Below, piece by piece: positions 38,268 to 51,312 of a stretch of 64,000 nucleotides of DNA. The notes under the pieces were generated by a model that had not been told where the DNA came from, made no database searches, and saw nothing but the letters and a program-made list of their open reading frames with translations. Source of the DNA: Devosia riboflavina (GTDB lineage Bacteria > Pseudomonadota > Alphaproteobacteria > Rhizobiales > Devosiaceae). The stretch lies in contig NZ_JQGC01000033.1 of NCBI RefSeq assembly GCF_000743575.1, forward strand, positions 124,001 to 188,000, in the 5' to 3' direction. How positions within the stretch are numbered: position 1 is the stretch's first letter; the number at the start of each line of letters is the position of its first letter. The position numbers and the translations under genes are program-made.

Positions 38268-38420
38268 CCGGTCGATTCAATAAATCTACTAACCCAATAG
38301 ACTTTCTTGTCATAAAAGTTTCCGCCGTTGAAATCGGCGGCAATGGCGTTTCTTGCCCGCAAATCGGGCCGCCACCTATCCTTGGCCATCCTGAAAAGAC
38401 AGGCCTTGGGGACTGACCAC

Positions 38421-39275
38421 ATGAAGATTCTTGCCACTGCCATCACCGGCCTCGTCGCCGCCACGCTGGCCTTAGCACCCACCCTTGCCGCCGAGCGCTA
38501 CGAGACCCTGCCCTACGCGCTCTCGCCCTCCTCCGCTCCGGTCGAGACCGGCACGGTCACCTCCAACGGCGCCGAAATCTACTACGAGATCTACGGCAAG
38601 TCGGGCGATCCGATCCTTCTTATTCACGGCGGCGCCGGCAATACCGAGACCTGGGGCAATCAGGTCAACGCCTGGCTTCGTTCCAACCGCGTCATCGTTG
38701 CCGACACTCGCGGTCACGGCAAATCCTCGGCCGACGACCAGCCCTTCAGCTACCAGCTTTTCGCCGACGACTTCATTGCCCTCCTCGACAAGCTCGAAAT
38801 CGAAAAGACCGCCGTGGTCGGCTGGAGCGACGGCGGCATCATCGGCATCGACCTTGCTTTGCGTCATCCGGAACGCCTGACCAAGGTCGTCGCCTACGCC
38901 GCCAACGTCACCACCGACGGCGTGCAGTCGACCGTCCTCGAAAACCCGACATTCCTGAAATACCTCGACCGCGCCCGCGGCGAATATGCCCGCCTCTCGC
39001 CCACGCCCGATGGCTATGACGCCTATCTCGAAAAGATCGGCCAGCTCTGGGCCACCCAGCCCAACTGGACCGCGGAAGAACTGAGCAAGATCACGACGCC
39101 CATCCTCGTTCTCGCCGGCGACCACGAGGAAGCCATCAGCGAAGACCACACCCGCAAGATCGCCGCAGAGATCCCGGGCTCCGAACTGGTGCTGCTCGAA
39201 AACGCCAGCCACTTCGCCCATCTGCAGGACCCGACCAGCTTCAACACGGTTGTCGGCGATTTCCTGAAGGAATAA
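38421..39275 (+). CDS. Exported alpha/beta hydrolase
   Basis: A 284-residue protein with a signal peptide (LAPTLAAE). It has HGGAGN (oxyanion loop), DTRGHGKSS, nucleophile elbow GWSDGG with Ser136, LVLAGDHEE with the likely Asp, and NASHFAHL with the catalytic His. All triad residues are present, so it should be an active periplasmic esterase or similar. GGGGA lies eight bases before the ATG at 38421. It has a separate 153-base upstream region with an AT-rich part (about 38280-38330) and so is likely its own unit. Confidence 0.9.
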   Translation: MKILATAITGLVAATLALAPTLAAERYETLPYALSPSSAPVETGTVTSNGAEIYYEIYGKSGDPILLIHGGAGNTETWGNQVNAWLRSNRVIVADTRGHGKSSADDQPFSYQLFADDFIALLDKLEIEKTAVVGWSDGGIIGIDLALRHPERLTKVVAYAANVTTDGVQSTVLENPTFLKYLDRARGEYARLSPTPDGYDAYLEKIGQLWATQPNWTAEELSKITTPILVLAGDHEEAISEDHTRKIAAEIPGSELVLLENASHFAHLQDPTSFNTVVGDFLKE

Positions 39276-39314
39276 GAACACGAATGCCCGGCCCCAAAGC
39301 CGCGCATTCACCCT

Positions 39315-40043
39315 CTAGTCGACCATCACCACATGGCTCACCAGATTGCCGCCGGCGAAATGGTGCAGCAGCAGGCCTGGCGGATCGACGATCTCGCTCT
39401 CCCGCCCATCGAGCCGCAGCCTATTGGCCTTGGTCACCGACGGCGCCATGGTCGCCTGACGACCGGCAAAGCGTGTGAACATCGGCCGATGCACGTGGCC
39501 GCAGGTGAGCGCCAGGACCCTGTCCCCCGCCGCCTCGATCACCGCCGCCAGCCCCTCGCCATTGAAACAAATATTGCGGTCCTTGCCGTCGATACCCGTT
39601 GGGAACGGATGCTGGTGCTGAAAGATCAGCGTCGGCAAATCCGAGGCAGCCAGCTCTGCCGCCAGCCATTCGAGCTGCGGCCCAGCATCGCCGTGATGGG
39701 CCCCTTCCACGGTGACATCCAGCCCGATCAGCCGAAGCCCGTCAACCTCACCCACGACATTGAGCGGCCGATTGCTCGTCCAACCGAACCTGTCCCCAAA
39801 GGCCTGCCGTATATCGCTATGGTCGTCGACATTGCCGGGCACAACGAAATAAGGGCAGCCAAGACTATCGAGCCGCTCCTTCACGGCCCGATAGCTCCGG
39901 TCATGCGCCTCCTCGGCCAGATCGCCGCTGACGATGACGGCATCGGGCCGCATGGGGTGAAGCCAGCCCAGCACCTTGTCAAGCCGGTCGAGCCTTTCGC
40001 CCGACCCGTTCGCATGGATATCGCTGAGCTGGGCGACGATCAT
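39315..40043 (-). CDS. Calcineurin-like metallophosphoesterase
   Basis: A 242-residue cytoplasmic phosphoesterase with the full metal motif set: DIH (8-10), GDLAE, GNVDD, QHQHPFP and GHVHR. It resembles CpdA-type cyclic nucleotide phosphodiesterases, yet the substrate cannot be fixed. It overlaps the glgX stop by four bases (ATGA), making it the last gene of the glycogen operon, where control by cAMP-like signals would make sense; that is inference. Confidence 0.9.
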   Translation of the reverse strand: MIVAQLSDIHANGSGERLDRLDKVLGWLHPMRPDAVIVSGDLAEEAHDRSYRAVKERLDSLGCPYFVVPGNVDDHSDIRQAFGDRFGWTSNRPLNVVGEVDGLRLIGLDVTVEGAHHGDAGPQLEWLAAELAASDLPTLIFQHQHPFPTGIDGKDRNICFNGEGLAAVIEAAGDRVLALTCGHVHRPMFTRFAGRQATMAPSVTKANRLRLDGRESEIVDPPGLLLHHFAGGNLVSHVVMVD

Positions 40044-42049
40044 TGCGCGGCCGGCCTCACGAGAGCCAACACGGTGCGCGCGCCAACCTGAACCCGGCCA
40101 TCGGCAATGGTGACGGATGTGTCCGGATCAGAGTCGATCCCGACCACCCAGTCCCCTTCCGGCAGCTTGGCGGAAACCGGATCGATCCGGCGATTGAACC
40201 AGATCAGGACCTCTTCGTCCTTGTGCCTCAGATGCATCCCAAGCACCGAGGCGCCGCCGTCGTTCCAGTCGCCCTCGGTCATCTCGTGGCCGTCGGGATG
40301 CAGCCAAACGACATCGCGAACGCCATGCCGCTCCTGCCCGGTCAGGAAATGATCGTGGCTGACGGCCGGATGGGCCTTACGGAAGGCGTTTATCGCCGCA
40401 ACGAAATCCACCAGCGCCCCATCGGCGCCTTCCCAGTCGAGCCAGGTGATTTCGTTGTCCTGCGCGTAGGCATTATTGTTGCCCTGCTGCGTGCGATACA
40501 TCTCGTCGCCCTGCTGGATCAGCGGCGTACCGCGCGACAGGAAAAGCGTCGCCAGGAGCGCCCGCACATCGCGCTTGCGCGCCGCATTGATGGCCGGATC
40601 GTCCGTCTCGCCCTCGACGCCGCAATTCCACGACTGGTTATTGTTGTGCCCGTCGCGATTGTTCTCGCCATTCGCCTCGTTGTGCTTGTCGTGATAGCTC
40701 ACGAGATCGCGCAGGGTGAAACCGTCATGCACGGCCAGCATGTTGACGCCATGATGCGGCTTGCGGCCGGCAAAATCGAAAATCTCGGCCGAACCCGAAA
40801 CCTTCCCCGCCAAAGCCCCGATCTTGGCCGGCTCGCCCTTCCAGAACGAACGCACTTCATCGCGAAATGTGTCGTTATGCTCCTGGAATTCCTTGCCGAA
40901 TTTCCCGAGCGCATAGCCGCCCGGACCCGGATCCCAAGGCTCGGCCACTAGGATGCACTTCGAAAGTACCGGATCAGCCTTGATCTTCTTCAGCATCTCC
41001 GCTTCCGGGTTGAATCCCGGTTCCCGGCCAAGAACAGTCGCCAGATCGAAGCGGAAACCGGACACGCCCATTTCCTCGACCCAATAGCGCAAGCTCTCGA
41101 TCACCAGCCGCTGCACGGCCGGATGATCGCAGCGCAGCGTATTGCCGGTGCCGGTATCGTTGACGAGGTGCTGTTTCCCGTCGACTTCCACGAAGCGGTA
41201 ATATGTGTGCGCATCGAGCCCCATCATGCTCAGCATGGGCCCATTGGCGTCGCTTTCGCCCGTGTGGTTATAGACCACGTCGAGGATCACCGAGATGCCG
41301 TTCTTGCGATAGAGATCGGTCATCACCCGCAATTCCTGCGGCCCGCGCGGCGCCAACCGCGGATCGATGGCGAAATAGGCCACCGGATTGTAGCCCCAGG
41401 CGTTAGTCAGCCCCAGCGCCGGCAGATGCCCCTCGTCGATCCAAGCCGCCGTCGGCATGAGCTGGATCGTGTCCACGCCCATATGCTTGAAATGGTCGAC
41501 CACCCACTTGGTGGTCAGCCCGGCAATCGTCCCACGTAGCGGCCCCTGCACGCTCGGATGGCGCATGGAGAAGCCACGCACATTGAGCTCGTAGAAAAGG
41601 CTCGGCGCCTTCTTGCGCGGCAGGATGTTTTCATTGCCCTCCCCGACCACAATGGCCTTGGGGATCAGCGGCGCCGTATCCACCGCCTCTTCGCGCGGCA
41701 GCCGCAGGCGCGGCGAGCGCACAAAGACGCGGTCGAGCCGCCGCGCATAGGGATCGACCAGCAGCTTGTTCGGATCGAAGAAATAGCCCCGGTCCGGATC
41801 ATATCGCCCGTCGGCCCGCAGCCCGTAGCGCGCGCCCGCCCCGATGCCGGCGACCAGGCCGGCCCGGATATTTTCGGCATGCACATCGAGCTCGAAGCGC
41901 TCGATTTCCTGGTCCTGCTCATCATAGAGCGAGACCCAGATTGCCGTTGCGGCCTCGGAATAAACCGCGAAATTCACGCCCTCGGGCGTGATCGTGGCGC
42001 CGAGCTTTTCAATGCTCCCGGCGCCGGGAACGAGATGTGGACCCGTCAA
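40040..42049 (-). CDS. glgX: Glycogen debranching enzyme GlgX
   Basis: A GH13 enzyme that cuts alpha-1,6 branches of phosphorylase-limited glycogen. It has an N-terminal CBM48-like region (EKLGATITPEGVNFAVYS), then DVVYNHT, GFRFDLATVLG with the catalytic Asp, VAEPWD with the acid Glu, and HDGFTLRDLVSYHDKHN. The frame is open into the pgm gene up to 42187, but a TTG at 42049, 10 bases after the pgm stop and directly before the conserved part, is preferred; this gives 669 residues, normal for the family. The upstream extension would be Ser/Pro-rich antisense-like sequence and is unlikely. Confidence 0.93.
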   Translation of the reverse strand: MTGPHLVPGAGSIEKLGATITPEGVNFAVYSEAATAIWVSLYDEQDQEIERFELDVHAENIRAGLVAGIGAGARYGLRADGRYDPDRGYFFDPNKLLVDPYARRLDRVFVRSPRLRLPREEAVDTAPLIPKAIVVGEGNENILPRKKAPSLFYELNVRGFSMRHPSVQGPLRGTIAGLTTKWVVDHFKHMGVDTIQLMPTAAWIDEGHLPALGLTNAWGYNPVAYFAIDPRLAPRGPQELRVMTDLYRKNGISVILDVVYNHTGESDANGPMLSMMGLDAHTYYRFVEVDGKQHLVNDTGTGNTLRCDHPAVQRLVIESLRYWVEEMGVSGFRFDLATVLGREPGFNPEAEMLKKIKADPVLSKCILVAEPWDPGPGGYALGKFGKEFQEHNDTFRDEVRSFWKGEPAKIGALAGKVSGSAEIFDFAGRKPHHGVNMLAVHDGFTLRDLVSYHDKHNEANGENNRDGHNNNQSWNCGVEGETDDPAINAARKRDVRALLATLFLSRGTPLIQQGDEMYRTQQGNNNAYAQDNEITWLDWEGADGALVDFVAAINAFRKAHPAVSHDHFLTGQERHGVRDVVWLHPDGHEMTEGDWNDGGASVLGMHLRHKDEEVLIWFNRRIDPVSAKLPEGDWVVGIDSDPDTSVTIADGRVQVGARTVLALVRPAAQ

Positions 42050-42059
42050 TTGCGTGCGC

Positions 42060-45131
<3,072 letters not shown>

Positions 45132-45135
<4 letters not shown>

Positions 45136-46403
45136 CGATCAGCCAGATACCTGTTGACCATCGCCTGGGTGACAAGGGTCACGCCGTCCTCAGTGCGCCG
45201 GAACCACTTGTCGTCGAATTCCGGATCCTCGCCGACAACCAACCCTTCCGGGATGGAAACGCCGCGGTCGATGACGACCTTCTTGAGCCGCGCATTGCGC
45301 CCGATATCGCAATAGGGCAGCACCACCGCCTCATCGAGTACCGAATAGGAATGCACCCGCGAACCGGTCGACAGCAGCGTGCGCTGCAGATGACCGCCCG
45401 AAATGATGCAATCGCCCGACACCAGCGAGTTCACCGCAGACCCACGGCGCCCGTCAAAGTCGTGCACGAACTTGGCCGGCGGCGTGATCTCGGCATAGGT
45501 CCAGATCGGCCAGTCACGATCATAAAGATCGAGCTGCGGATTGATATCGGTCAGGTCGATATTGGCCTTCCAATAGGCGTCGACCGTACCCACGTCGCGC
45601 CAATAGGAAACCGTCTCGTTACTGGAGCGCACGCAGGAGCGCGGGAAGCGATGCGCCCAGGCCGTGCCGTTCTTGACGATATAGGGAATGATGTCCTTGC
45701 CGAAGTCACGGCTCGAGCCTTCTGTCGCCGCGTCGCGACGCAGTTGTTCCATCAGGAAGCGCGTCTCGAACACATAGATGCCCATCGAAGCGAGCGCCAT
45801 ATCCGGCTTGTCCGGAATCCCCGGCGGGTCCTTGGGCTTTTCGACGAAATCGACCACCCGGTCGCGCCCGTCGACATGCATCACGCCAAAACCCGTTGCT
45901 TCCATGCGCGGCACTTCGAGGCAACCGATCGTCACGTCCGCGCCCGTGTCCACATGCTGGCGCAGCATGATTTCATAGTCCATCTTGTAGATGTGGTCGC
46001 CAGCCAGCAGCACGATGTAGCGCGCGCCATAGTCCTCGATGATGTCCATGTTCTGGTAGACGGCGTCGGCCGTACCCGCATACCACATGTCTTCCTTGAC
46101 GCGCTGGCTCGCCGGCAGCACGTCAAAGCTTTCGTTACGCTCGGTGCGGAGGAAGTTCCAGCCACGCTGCAGGTGGCGGATCAGGCTATGCGCCTGATAC
46201 TGCGTCGCCACCGAAATGCGGCGGATGCCCGAATTGATGGCATTGGAGAGCGCGAAGTCGATGATGCGCGACTTGCCCCCAAAATAGACAGCAGGCTTGG
46301 CGCGTCGGTCGGTCAATTCCATCAAACGCGTGCCGCGCCCCCCGGCAAGCACATAGGCCATGGCTTCGCGCGCCAATGGAGACGGTACTCGATAATCAGC
46401 CAT
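45132..46403 (-). CDS. glgC: Glucose-1-phosphate adenylyltransferase
   Basis: A 423-residue enzyme forming ADP-glucose, the committed step of glycogen synthesis. It has the nucleotidyltransferase opening [27 protein letters not shown], an [10 protein letters not shown] block, [10 protein letters not shown], and a C-terminal left-handed beta-helix domain. An excellent GGAGGG lies six bases before the ATG. It is probably allosterically controlled by sugar phosphates, as is usual. Confidence 0.97.
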
Positions 46404-46458
46404 TTATTTCCCTCCACTACTGCCCGCATTGAAGCGGGACGTATTCACCCGAGACGGA

Positions 46459-48648
46459 TCACTCCGGCTCATATTTCAAAAACAGCGTTGCCAGCGGCGG
46501 CAAGTACAGTTCCATTTCCGCAGGCATATGCCGCCCCTCTACGGCATGGGCGGTCACCGCCCCCTGATTTCCCGTATTGCCCCCGGCATACCAGCCAGCA
46601 TCCGTATTGATCCGCTCCACCCAGCGCCCCGCATGGGGCACCGGCACCTTGTACCCACTGCGTGGCACTGGCGTGAAATTGGAGATGACGATCACCGGAT
46701 CGGCCCCCTCGGCCTTTCTCACCCATGCATAGACGGTATTGGTCTGGTCATTGCCGATCAGCCACTCGAAGCCCTCGGGCTCGCAATCGTGCTCATAGAG
46801 GGCCGGCAGGCTGCGATAGGCAGCATTGAGATCAGCCACCAGCCGCCGCATGCCCTCATGCGGCGCGGCATCGAGCAGCCACCAGTCAAGCCCACGGCTT
46901 TCCGACCATTCCTCGCGCTGCGCAAATTCCTGCCCCATGAACAGGAGCTTCTTGCCCGGATGCCCCCACATGAAGGCGAGATAGGCCCTGAGATTGGCAA
47001 ATTGCTGCCAGTCATCGCCCGGCATTTTCGAGAGCAATGCGCCCTTCCCGTGCACCACCTCGTCATGGCTCAGCGGCAGCACGAAGTTCTCGCTGAACGC
47101 GTACATGAGCCCAAAGGTCATGTCGTTGTGGTGGTAGCGCCGATGGATTGGATTGCGGCTCATGAAACGCAGCGTGTCGTTCATGAAGCCCATGTTCCAC
47201 TTGAAGCCGAAACCAAGCCCGCCATTATAGGTCGGATGGCTCACCCCGGGCCACGAGGTCGACTCTTCGGCAATCATGAAAGCGCCCGGAAACTGCCGAT
47301 AGACCTCGGCATTCACTCGCTGCAGGAAGGCCACCGCCTCAAGGTTCTCGTTGCCGCCGTGCTTGTTGGGCACCCATTGCCCCGGCTGGCGCGAATAATC
47401 GAGATAGAGCATCGAGGCCACCGCATCGACGCGCAGCCCATCGATGTGGAACACCTCGAACCAGTAGAGCGCGCTATTGGTCAGGAAGGCCGAAACCTCC
47501 TTGCGCCCGAAATTATAGATCGCCGTGTTCCAGTCGGGGTGATAGCCCTGCCGCGGATCGGCGTGCTCATAGAGCGCCGTGCCGTCGAAGCGCGCGAGCC
47601 CGAATTCGTCTGTCGGGAAATGCGCCGGCACCCAATCGAGAATGACGCCCAGCCCCGCCTCATGCGCCGCATTCACCAGCCTCGCGAAGCCGGCAGGATC
47701 GCCATGGCGCGACGTCGGCGCAAACAGCCCCGTCGGCTGATAGCCCCAGCTCGGATCGAACGGATGCTCGGAAACCGGCAGGAATTCGAGATGGGTGTAA
47801 CCCATATCGGCAGCATAGGGCACGAGCTGCTCGGCCAACTGGTCATAGCTCAGGAACGACCCATCCGGCCGCCGCCGCCACGACCCCAGATGCACCTCAT
47901 AGATCGACATCGGCGTGCGCCGCCAATCATGGCTGGCGCGCTCTTCCATATATTTCTGGTCGGACCAGGTGAACGGCGTCGGATCGGGCACGACCGACGC
48001 CGTGCGCGGCCGCAACTCCGCCTGCCGCGCAAAGGGGTCCGCCTTGAGCGGCAAGACCTTGCCGTCCGGCCCGACGATTTCATACTTGTAGATCGTCCCG
48101 GTCCCGAGCACGGGAATGAACACTTCCCAAATGCCGTTGCGATTGCGCATAGGGTTGCGCCGCCCGTCCCACTGGTTGAACGCACCAACCACCGAAACGC
48201 GCTGTGCATTGGGCGCCCAGACGGCAAAATGCGTGCCGTGAATGCCTTCGAATTCCATCTCATGGGCGCCGAGCTTGTCGAACATCCTAAGATGGCTGCC
48301 TTCGCCGATATAGAAATCGTCCATCGGCCCCAGCACCGGCCCGAAGGAATAGGGATCGAACACGTCCCATTCCCCGCCGGCATTCTTGGCGCGATAGCGG
48401 ATCGGTTGCCGCTGGTCAATCTCGACCTTGCCCTCGAACACGCCACCGGCGTGGCGAGGATAGAGGCCCCCGAGTTCCTTCCCATCGAGCGTGAAGGCGA
48501 CAACCGATTCCGCATGCGGAATGAAAGCGCGCAACACCCATTGCCCGTCGACTTCGTGCAAGCCCAACACGCCGAAGGCATCCCTGTGGCGACCCGCCAC
48601 GATTTCTTCGACGTCACGGCTATCGGCCTGCCAAGTTTCCCTGCTCAC
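46459..48648 (-). CDS. glgB: 1,4-alpha-glucan branching enzyme
   Basis: A 729-residue GH13 enzyme with two N-terminal CBM48-type regions, then the catalytic barrel. Key blocks are DWVPAHFP, GLRVDAVASMLYLDY (nucleophile Asp), MIAEESTSWP (acid Glu) and LPLSHDEVVHGK. It introduces alpha-1,6 branches. The start is GTG at 48648 (VSRETWQ) with a G-rich ribosome-binding region. It lies 55 bases before glgC and 97 bases after glgP. Confidence 0.96.
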   Translation of the reverse strand: MSRETWQADSRDVEEIVAGRHRDAFGVLGLHEVDGQWVLRAFIPHAESVVAFTLDGKELGGLYPRHAGGVFEGKVEIDQRQPIRYRAKNAGGEWDVFDPYSFGPVLGPMDDFYIGEGSHLRMFDKLGAHEMEFEGIHGTHFAVWAPNAQRVSVVGAFNQWDGRRNPMRNRNGIWEVFIPVLGTGTIYKYEIVGPDGKVLPLKADPFARQAELRPRTASVVPDPTPFTWSDQKYMEERASHDWRRTPMSIYEVHLGSWRRRPDGSFLSYDQLAEQLVPYAADMGYTHLEFLPVSEHPFDPSWGYQPTGLFAPTSRHGDPAGFARLVNAAHEAGLGVILDWVPAHFPTDEFGLARFDGTALYEHADPRQGYHPDWNTAIYNFGRKEVSAFLTNSALYWFEVFHIDGLRVDAVASMLYLDYSRQPGQWVPNKHGGNENLEAVAFLQRVNAEVYRQFPGAFMIAEESTSWPGVSHPTYNGGLGFGFKWNMGFMNDTLRFMSRNPIHRRYHHNDMTFGLMYAFSENFVLPLSHDEVVHGKGALLSKMPGDDWQQFANLRAYLAFMWGHPGKKLLFMGQEFAQREEWSESRGLDWWLLDAAPHEGMRRLVADLNAAYRSLPALYEHDCEPEGFEWLIGNDQTNTVYAWVRKAEGADPVIVISNFTPVPRSGYKVPVPHAGRWVERINTDAGWYAGGNTGNQGAVTAHAVEGRHMPAEMELYLPPLATLFLKYEPE

Positions 48649-48745
48649 GCCCTATATCCCCCCATGACCGGCCGCTTCCATATCGGCGGTCGTACTCTGG
48701 AAAGGTCGCAGACCCGCTTTCGGATCCACGACCCGTCTCGTTTTC

Positions 48746-51217
48746 TTATGCGGTCTGCACGTTCCAGATATCGGCGGCATATTGCCGGATCGTCCGGTCC
48801 GACGAGAAGAAGCCGACATTGGCGGTGTTTCTGATCGCCATTGCGTCCCAGCGCGAGCGGTCGGCCCAGATCTTTTCGACCTGGGTCTGTGCCGTCCAAT
48901 AGGCGTCGAAATCGCGCGCCACCATGAACCAGTCATGGTCATAGAGCCCGCCGATCAGATCGCGATAGCGATTGGGATCGTCTGGCGAGAACACACCCGA
49001 GGAAATCGCCTCCAGCGCCTCCCGCAGGCGCGGCGACTTGTCGATCGAGGCGCGCGGCACTTCGCTGCGGCTGCGCTTGTCTTCCACCTGCTCCGTCGTC
49101 AGCCCGAAGATGACGATATTGTCGTCGCCCACTTCCTTGTGCATCTCGACATTGGCGCCATCCATGGTGCCGATGGTGATGGCGCCATTGGCCATGAACT
49201 TCATGTTGCCGGTGCCCGAGGCTTCCATGCCCGCCGTCGAAATCTGCTCGGAAAGATCGGCCGCCGGTACGATCATTTCGGCAAGGCTGACATTGTAGTT
49301 GGGCAGGAACACAACCTTCAGGAGACCCCGCACAGCCGGGTCATGATTGATCACCTTGGCTACGTCATTGATCAGCTTGATGATCAGCTTGGCGTTCCAA
49401 TAGCTCGGCGCCGCCTTGCCCGCGAAAATCTTCACCCGCGGCACCCAATCCTTCTCGGGATGGGCACGGATCTCGTCATAAAGCGCGACGGCATGAATGA
49501 TGTTGAGCAACTGGCGCTTGTATTCGTGGATGCGCTTGATCTGCACGTCAAAGAGCGCATCGGCCGATACGGACACATTGACCCGCTCCTTGATCAGCTT
49601 GACCAGCCGCTCCTTGTTGGCGCGCTTAACCGCCGCGAACTGCTTCTGGAATCCCGGATCTTCAGCATGCGCACTAAGAGCATGCAGCTTGTCGATATCA
49701 TCGAGGAAATCCGGCCCGATCCGCTCGCTCACGAGCTTGGTCAGCCCCGGATTACACTGCATCAGCCAGCGCCGCGGCGTAATGCCATTGGTCTTGTTGT
49801 TGATGCGCTCGGGATAGAGCTTGTGCAGGTCCGCAAACACCGTCTGCTTCATCAGCTCGGTATGGAGCGCGGAAACGCCATTGATCGAATGCGACCCGGC
49901 AAAGGCCAATTGCCCCATGCGCACCCGGCGCCCGCCATGCTCGTCGATCAGCGACACAGCCGCGATCTGCTGGTCCGTGAACTTGGCGCGACCACGCGCC
50001 TCCGCCAGCACATCGGCATTGATCTGGTAGACGATCTGCATATGGCGCGGCAGCAGCCGTTCCAGCAGCGCCACCGGCCAGCTTTCGAGTGCCTCCGGAA
50101 GCAGCGTGTGGTTGGTATAACCGAACGTGCCCTTGGTCAGCTTCCAGGCCTCGGCCCATTTGAGCCCGTTGTCATCGACGAGAATGCGCATCAATTCGGC
50201 AACCGAAATGGCCGGATGCGTATCGTTGAGCTGAATGGCCACCTTGTCCGGCAGCGAGCCGAGATCGCCATATTGCTGCAGATGCCGCCGCACGATGTCC
50301 TGCAGCGAAGCGGACGAGAAGAAAAACTCCTGCCGCAGCCGCAGTTCCTGCCCCGCCGGCGTCGAGTCAGCCGGATAGAGAACCCGCGTGATCGCCCCAG
50401 CCTTGGCGCTTTCTTCGAGCGCGCCGATATGGTCGCCGGAATTGAACTTGTCGAGCAGGATCGGATCGATCGGCTGCGCGCTCCAGAGCCGCAGCGTATT
50501 TACGCGCGCCCCACGCCACCCGACGATCGGCGTGTCATAGGCCACCGCCAGCAGATGCTCGTTCGGCCGCCATTCGTGCCGCACCGTGCCGTCGGCATCG
50601 GTGATCGGCTCGACATGCCCGCCAAAGCCAACCTCATAGGCGCTTTCACGGCGTTCGAATTCCCAAGGATTGCCATGCGCGAGCCAGTCTTCCGGCAGCT
50701 CAACCTGCCAGCCCTCGCTCATTTCCTGGCGGAAGAGGCCGTGCACATAGCGAATGCCATAGCCATAGGCCGGGATTTTCACCGAAGACATGGATTCGAG
50801 AAAACACGCCGCAAGACGGCCGAGACCACCATTGCCCAGAGCCGCATCGGGCTCGAGATTGATCAGGTCGCCGAGGTCGACATTGAGATTCTTCAATGCC
50901 TGCTGCACGGGCTCCATCAGCCCGACATTGCTGATCGCATCGCGCATCAGCCGGCCGATAAGGAATTCGAGGCTGAGATAATAGACGCGCTTGTTGGAGG
51001 TGCGCCAGGTCTCGCGCGAACTCTCCATCCAGCGGTCCATGATGCGGTCACGCACCGCCAGGATGGTGGCGCGCAACCAGTCATGCGGACGCGCGACAAT
51101 CGGATCCTTGCCGACCGAATAGATCAGCCTTTCGAGGATTTCCGCCTGTATAGCTTCAACGGTAGAGGCACGGGGCTCGGGCGTCGGAGCATCGTAGACG
51201 ATCGGCTTTTGCGGCAT
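48746..51217 (-). CDS. glgP: Glycogen/maltodextrin phosphorylase
   Basis: An 823-residue GT35 enzyme releasing glucose-1-phosphate from glycogen. Typical blocks are NGGLGRLAACFLESM, YGIRYVHGLFRQ, and the pyridoxal phosphate site EASGTGNMKFMANG with the Schiff-base Lys. GGA lies seven bases before the ATG. It is the first gene of the minus-strand glycogen operon, so the operon promoter should lie in 51218-51312. Confidence 0.97.
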   Translation of the reverse strand: MPQKPIVYDAPTPEPRASTVEAIQAEILERLIYSVGKDPIVARPHDWLRATILAVRDRIMDRWMESSRETWRTSNKRVYYLSLEFLIGRLMRDAISNVGLMEPVQQALKNLNVDLGDLINLEPDAALGNGGLGRLAACFLESMSSVKIPAYGYGIRYVHGLFRQEMSEGWQVELPEDWLAHGNPWEFERRESAYEVGFGGHVEPITDADGTVRHEWRPNEHLLAVAYDTPIVGWRGARVNTLRLWSAQPIDPILLDKFNSGDHIGALEESAKAGAITRVLYPADSTPAGQELRLRQEFFFSSASLQDIVRRHLQQYGDLGSLPDKVAIQLNDTHPAISVAELMRILVDDNGLKWAEAWKLTKGTFGYTNHTLLPEALESWPVALLERLLPRHMQIVYQINADVLAEARGRAKFTDQQIAAVSLIDEHGGRRVRMGQLAFAGSHSINGVSALHTELMKQTVFADLHKLYPERINNKTNGITPRRWLMQCNPGLTKLVSERIGPDFLDDIDKLHALSAHAEDPGFQKQFAAVKRANKERLVKLIKERVNVSVSADALFDVQIKRIHEYKRQLLNIIHAVALYDEIRAHPEKDWVPRVKIFAGKAAPSYWNAKLIIKLINDVAKVINHDPAVRGLLKVVFLPNYNVSLAEMIVPAADLSEQISTAGMEASGTGNMKFMANGAITIGTMDGANVEMHKEVGDDNIVIFGLTTEQVEDKRSRSEVPRASIDKSPRLREALEAISSGVFSPDDPNRYRDLIGGLYDHDWFMVARDFDAYWTAQTQVEKIWADRSRWDAMAIRNTANVGFFSSDRTIRQYAADIWNVQTA

Positions 51218-51266
51218 ATCGCAATCCAGTGTTCATGACGATGTTCCCCTCTAATGTGCTCACTCT

Positions 51267-51283
51267 TGCACTTAATTTGTGCA
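51267..51283. promoter_or_regulatory. Palindrome TGCAC-N7-GTGCA before glgP
   Basis: A dyad with 5-bp arms and an AT-rich centre (TTAATTT) lies 50 bases upstream of the glycogen operon, in its only available promoter region (94 bases after the antiporter stop). It may be an operator or part of the promoter. Confidence 0.35.
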
Positions 51284-51312
51284 TCGGAAAGCCCCCTTGG
51301 AGAGGAGAAAAA

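Noticed and set aside
46429-48834. 801-codon open frame on the plus strand
   Set aside because: It lies opposite glgB in a GC-rich gene whose codon bias leaves the antisense frame open; its translation is rich in His/Arg/Pro and has no domain.
48782-51238. 818-codon open frame on the plus strand
   Set aside because: Antisense shadow of glgP, with the same compositional signs; glgP motifs on the minus strand are complete.
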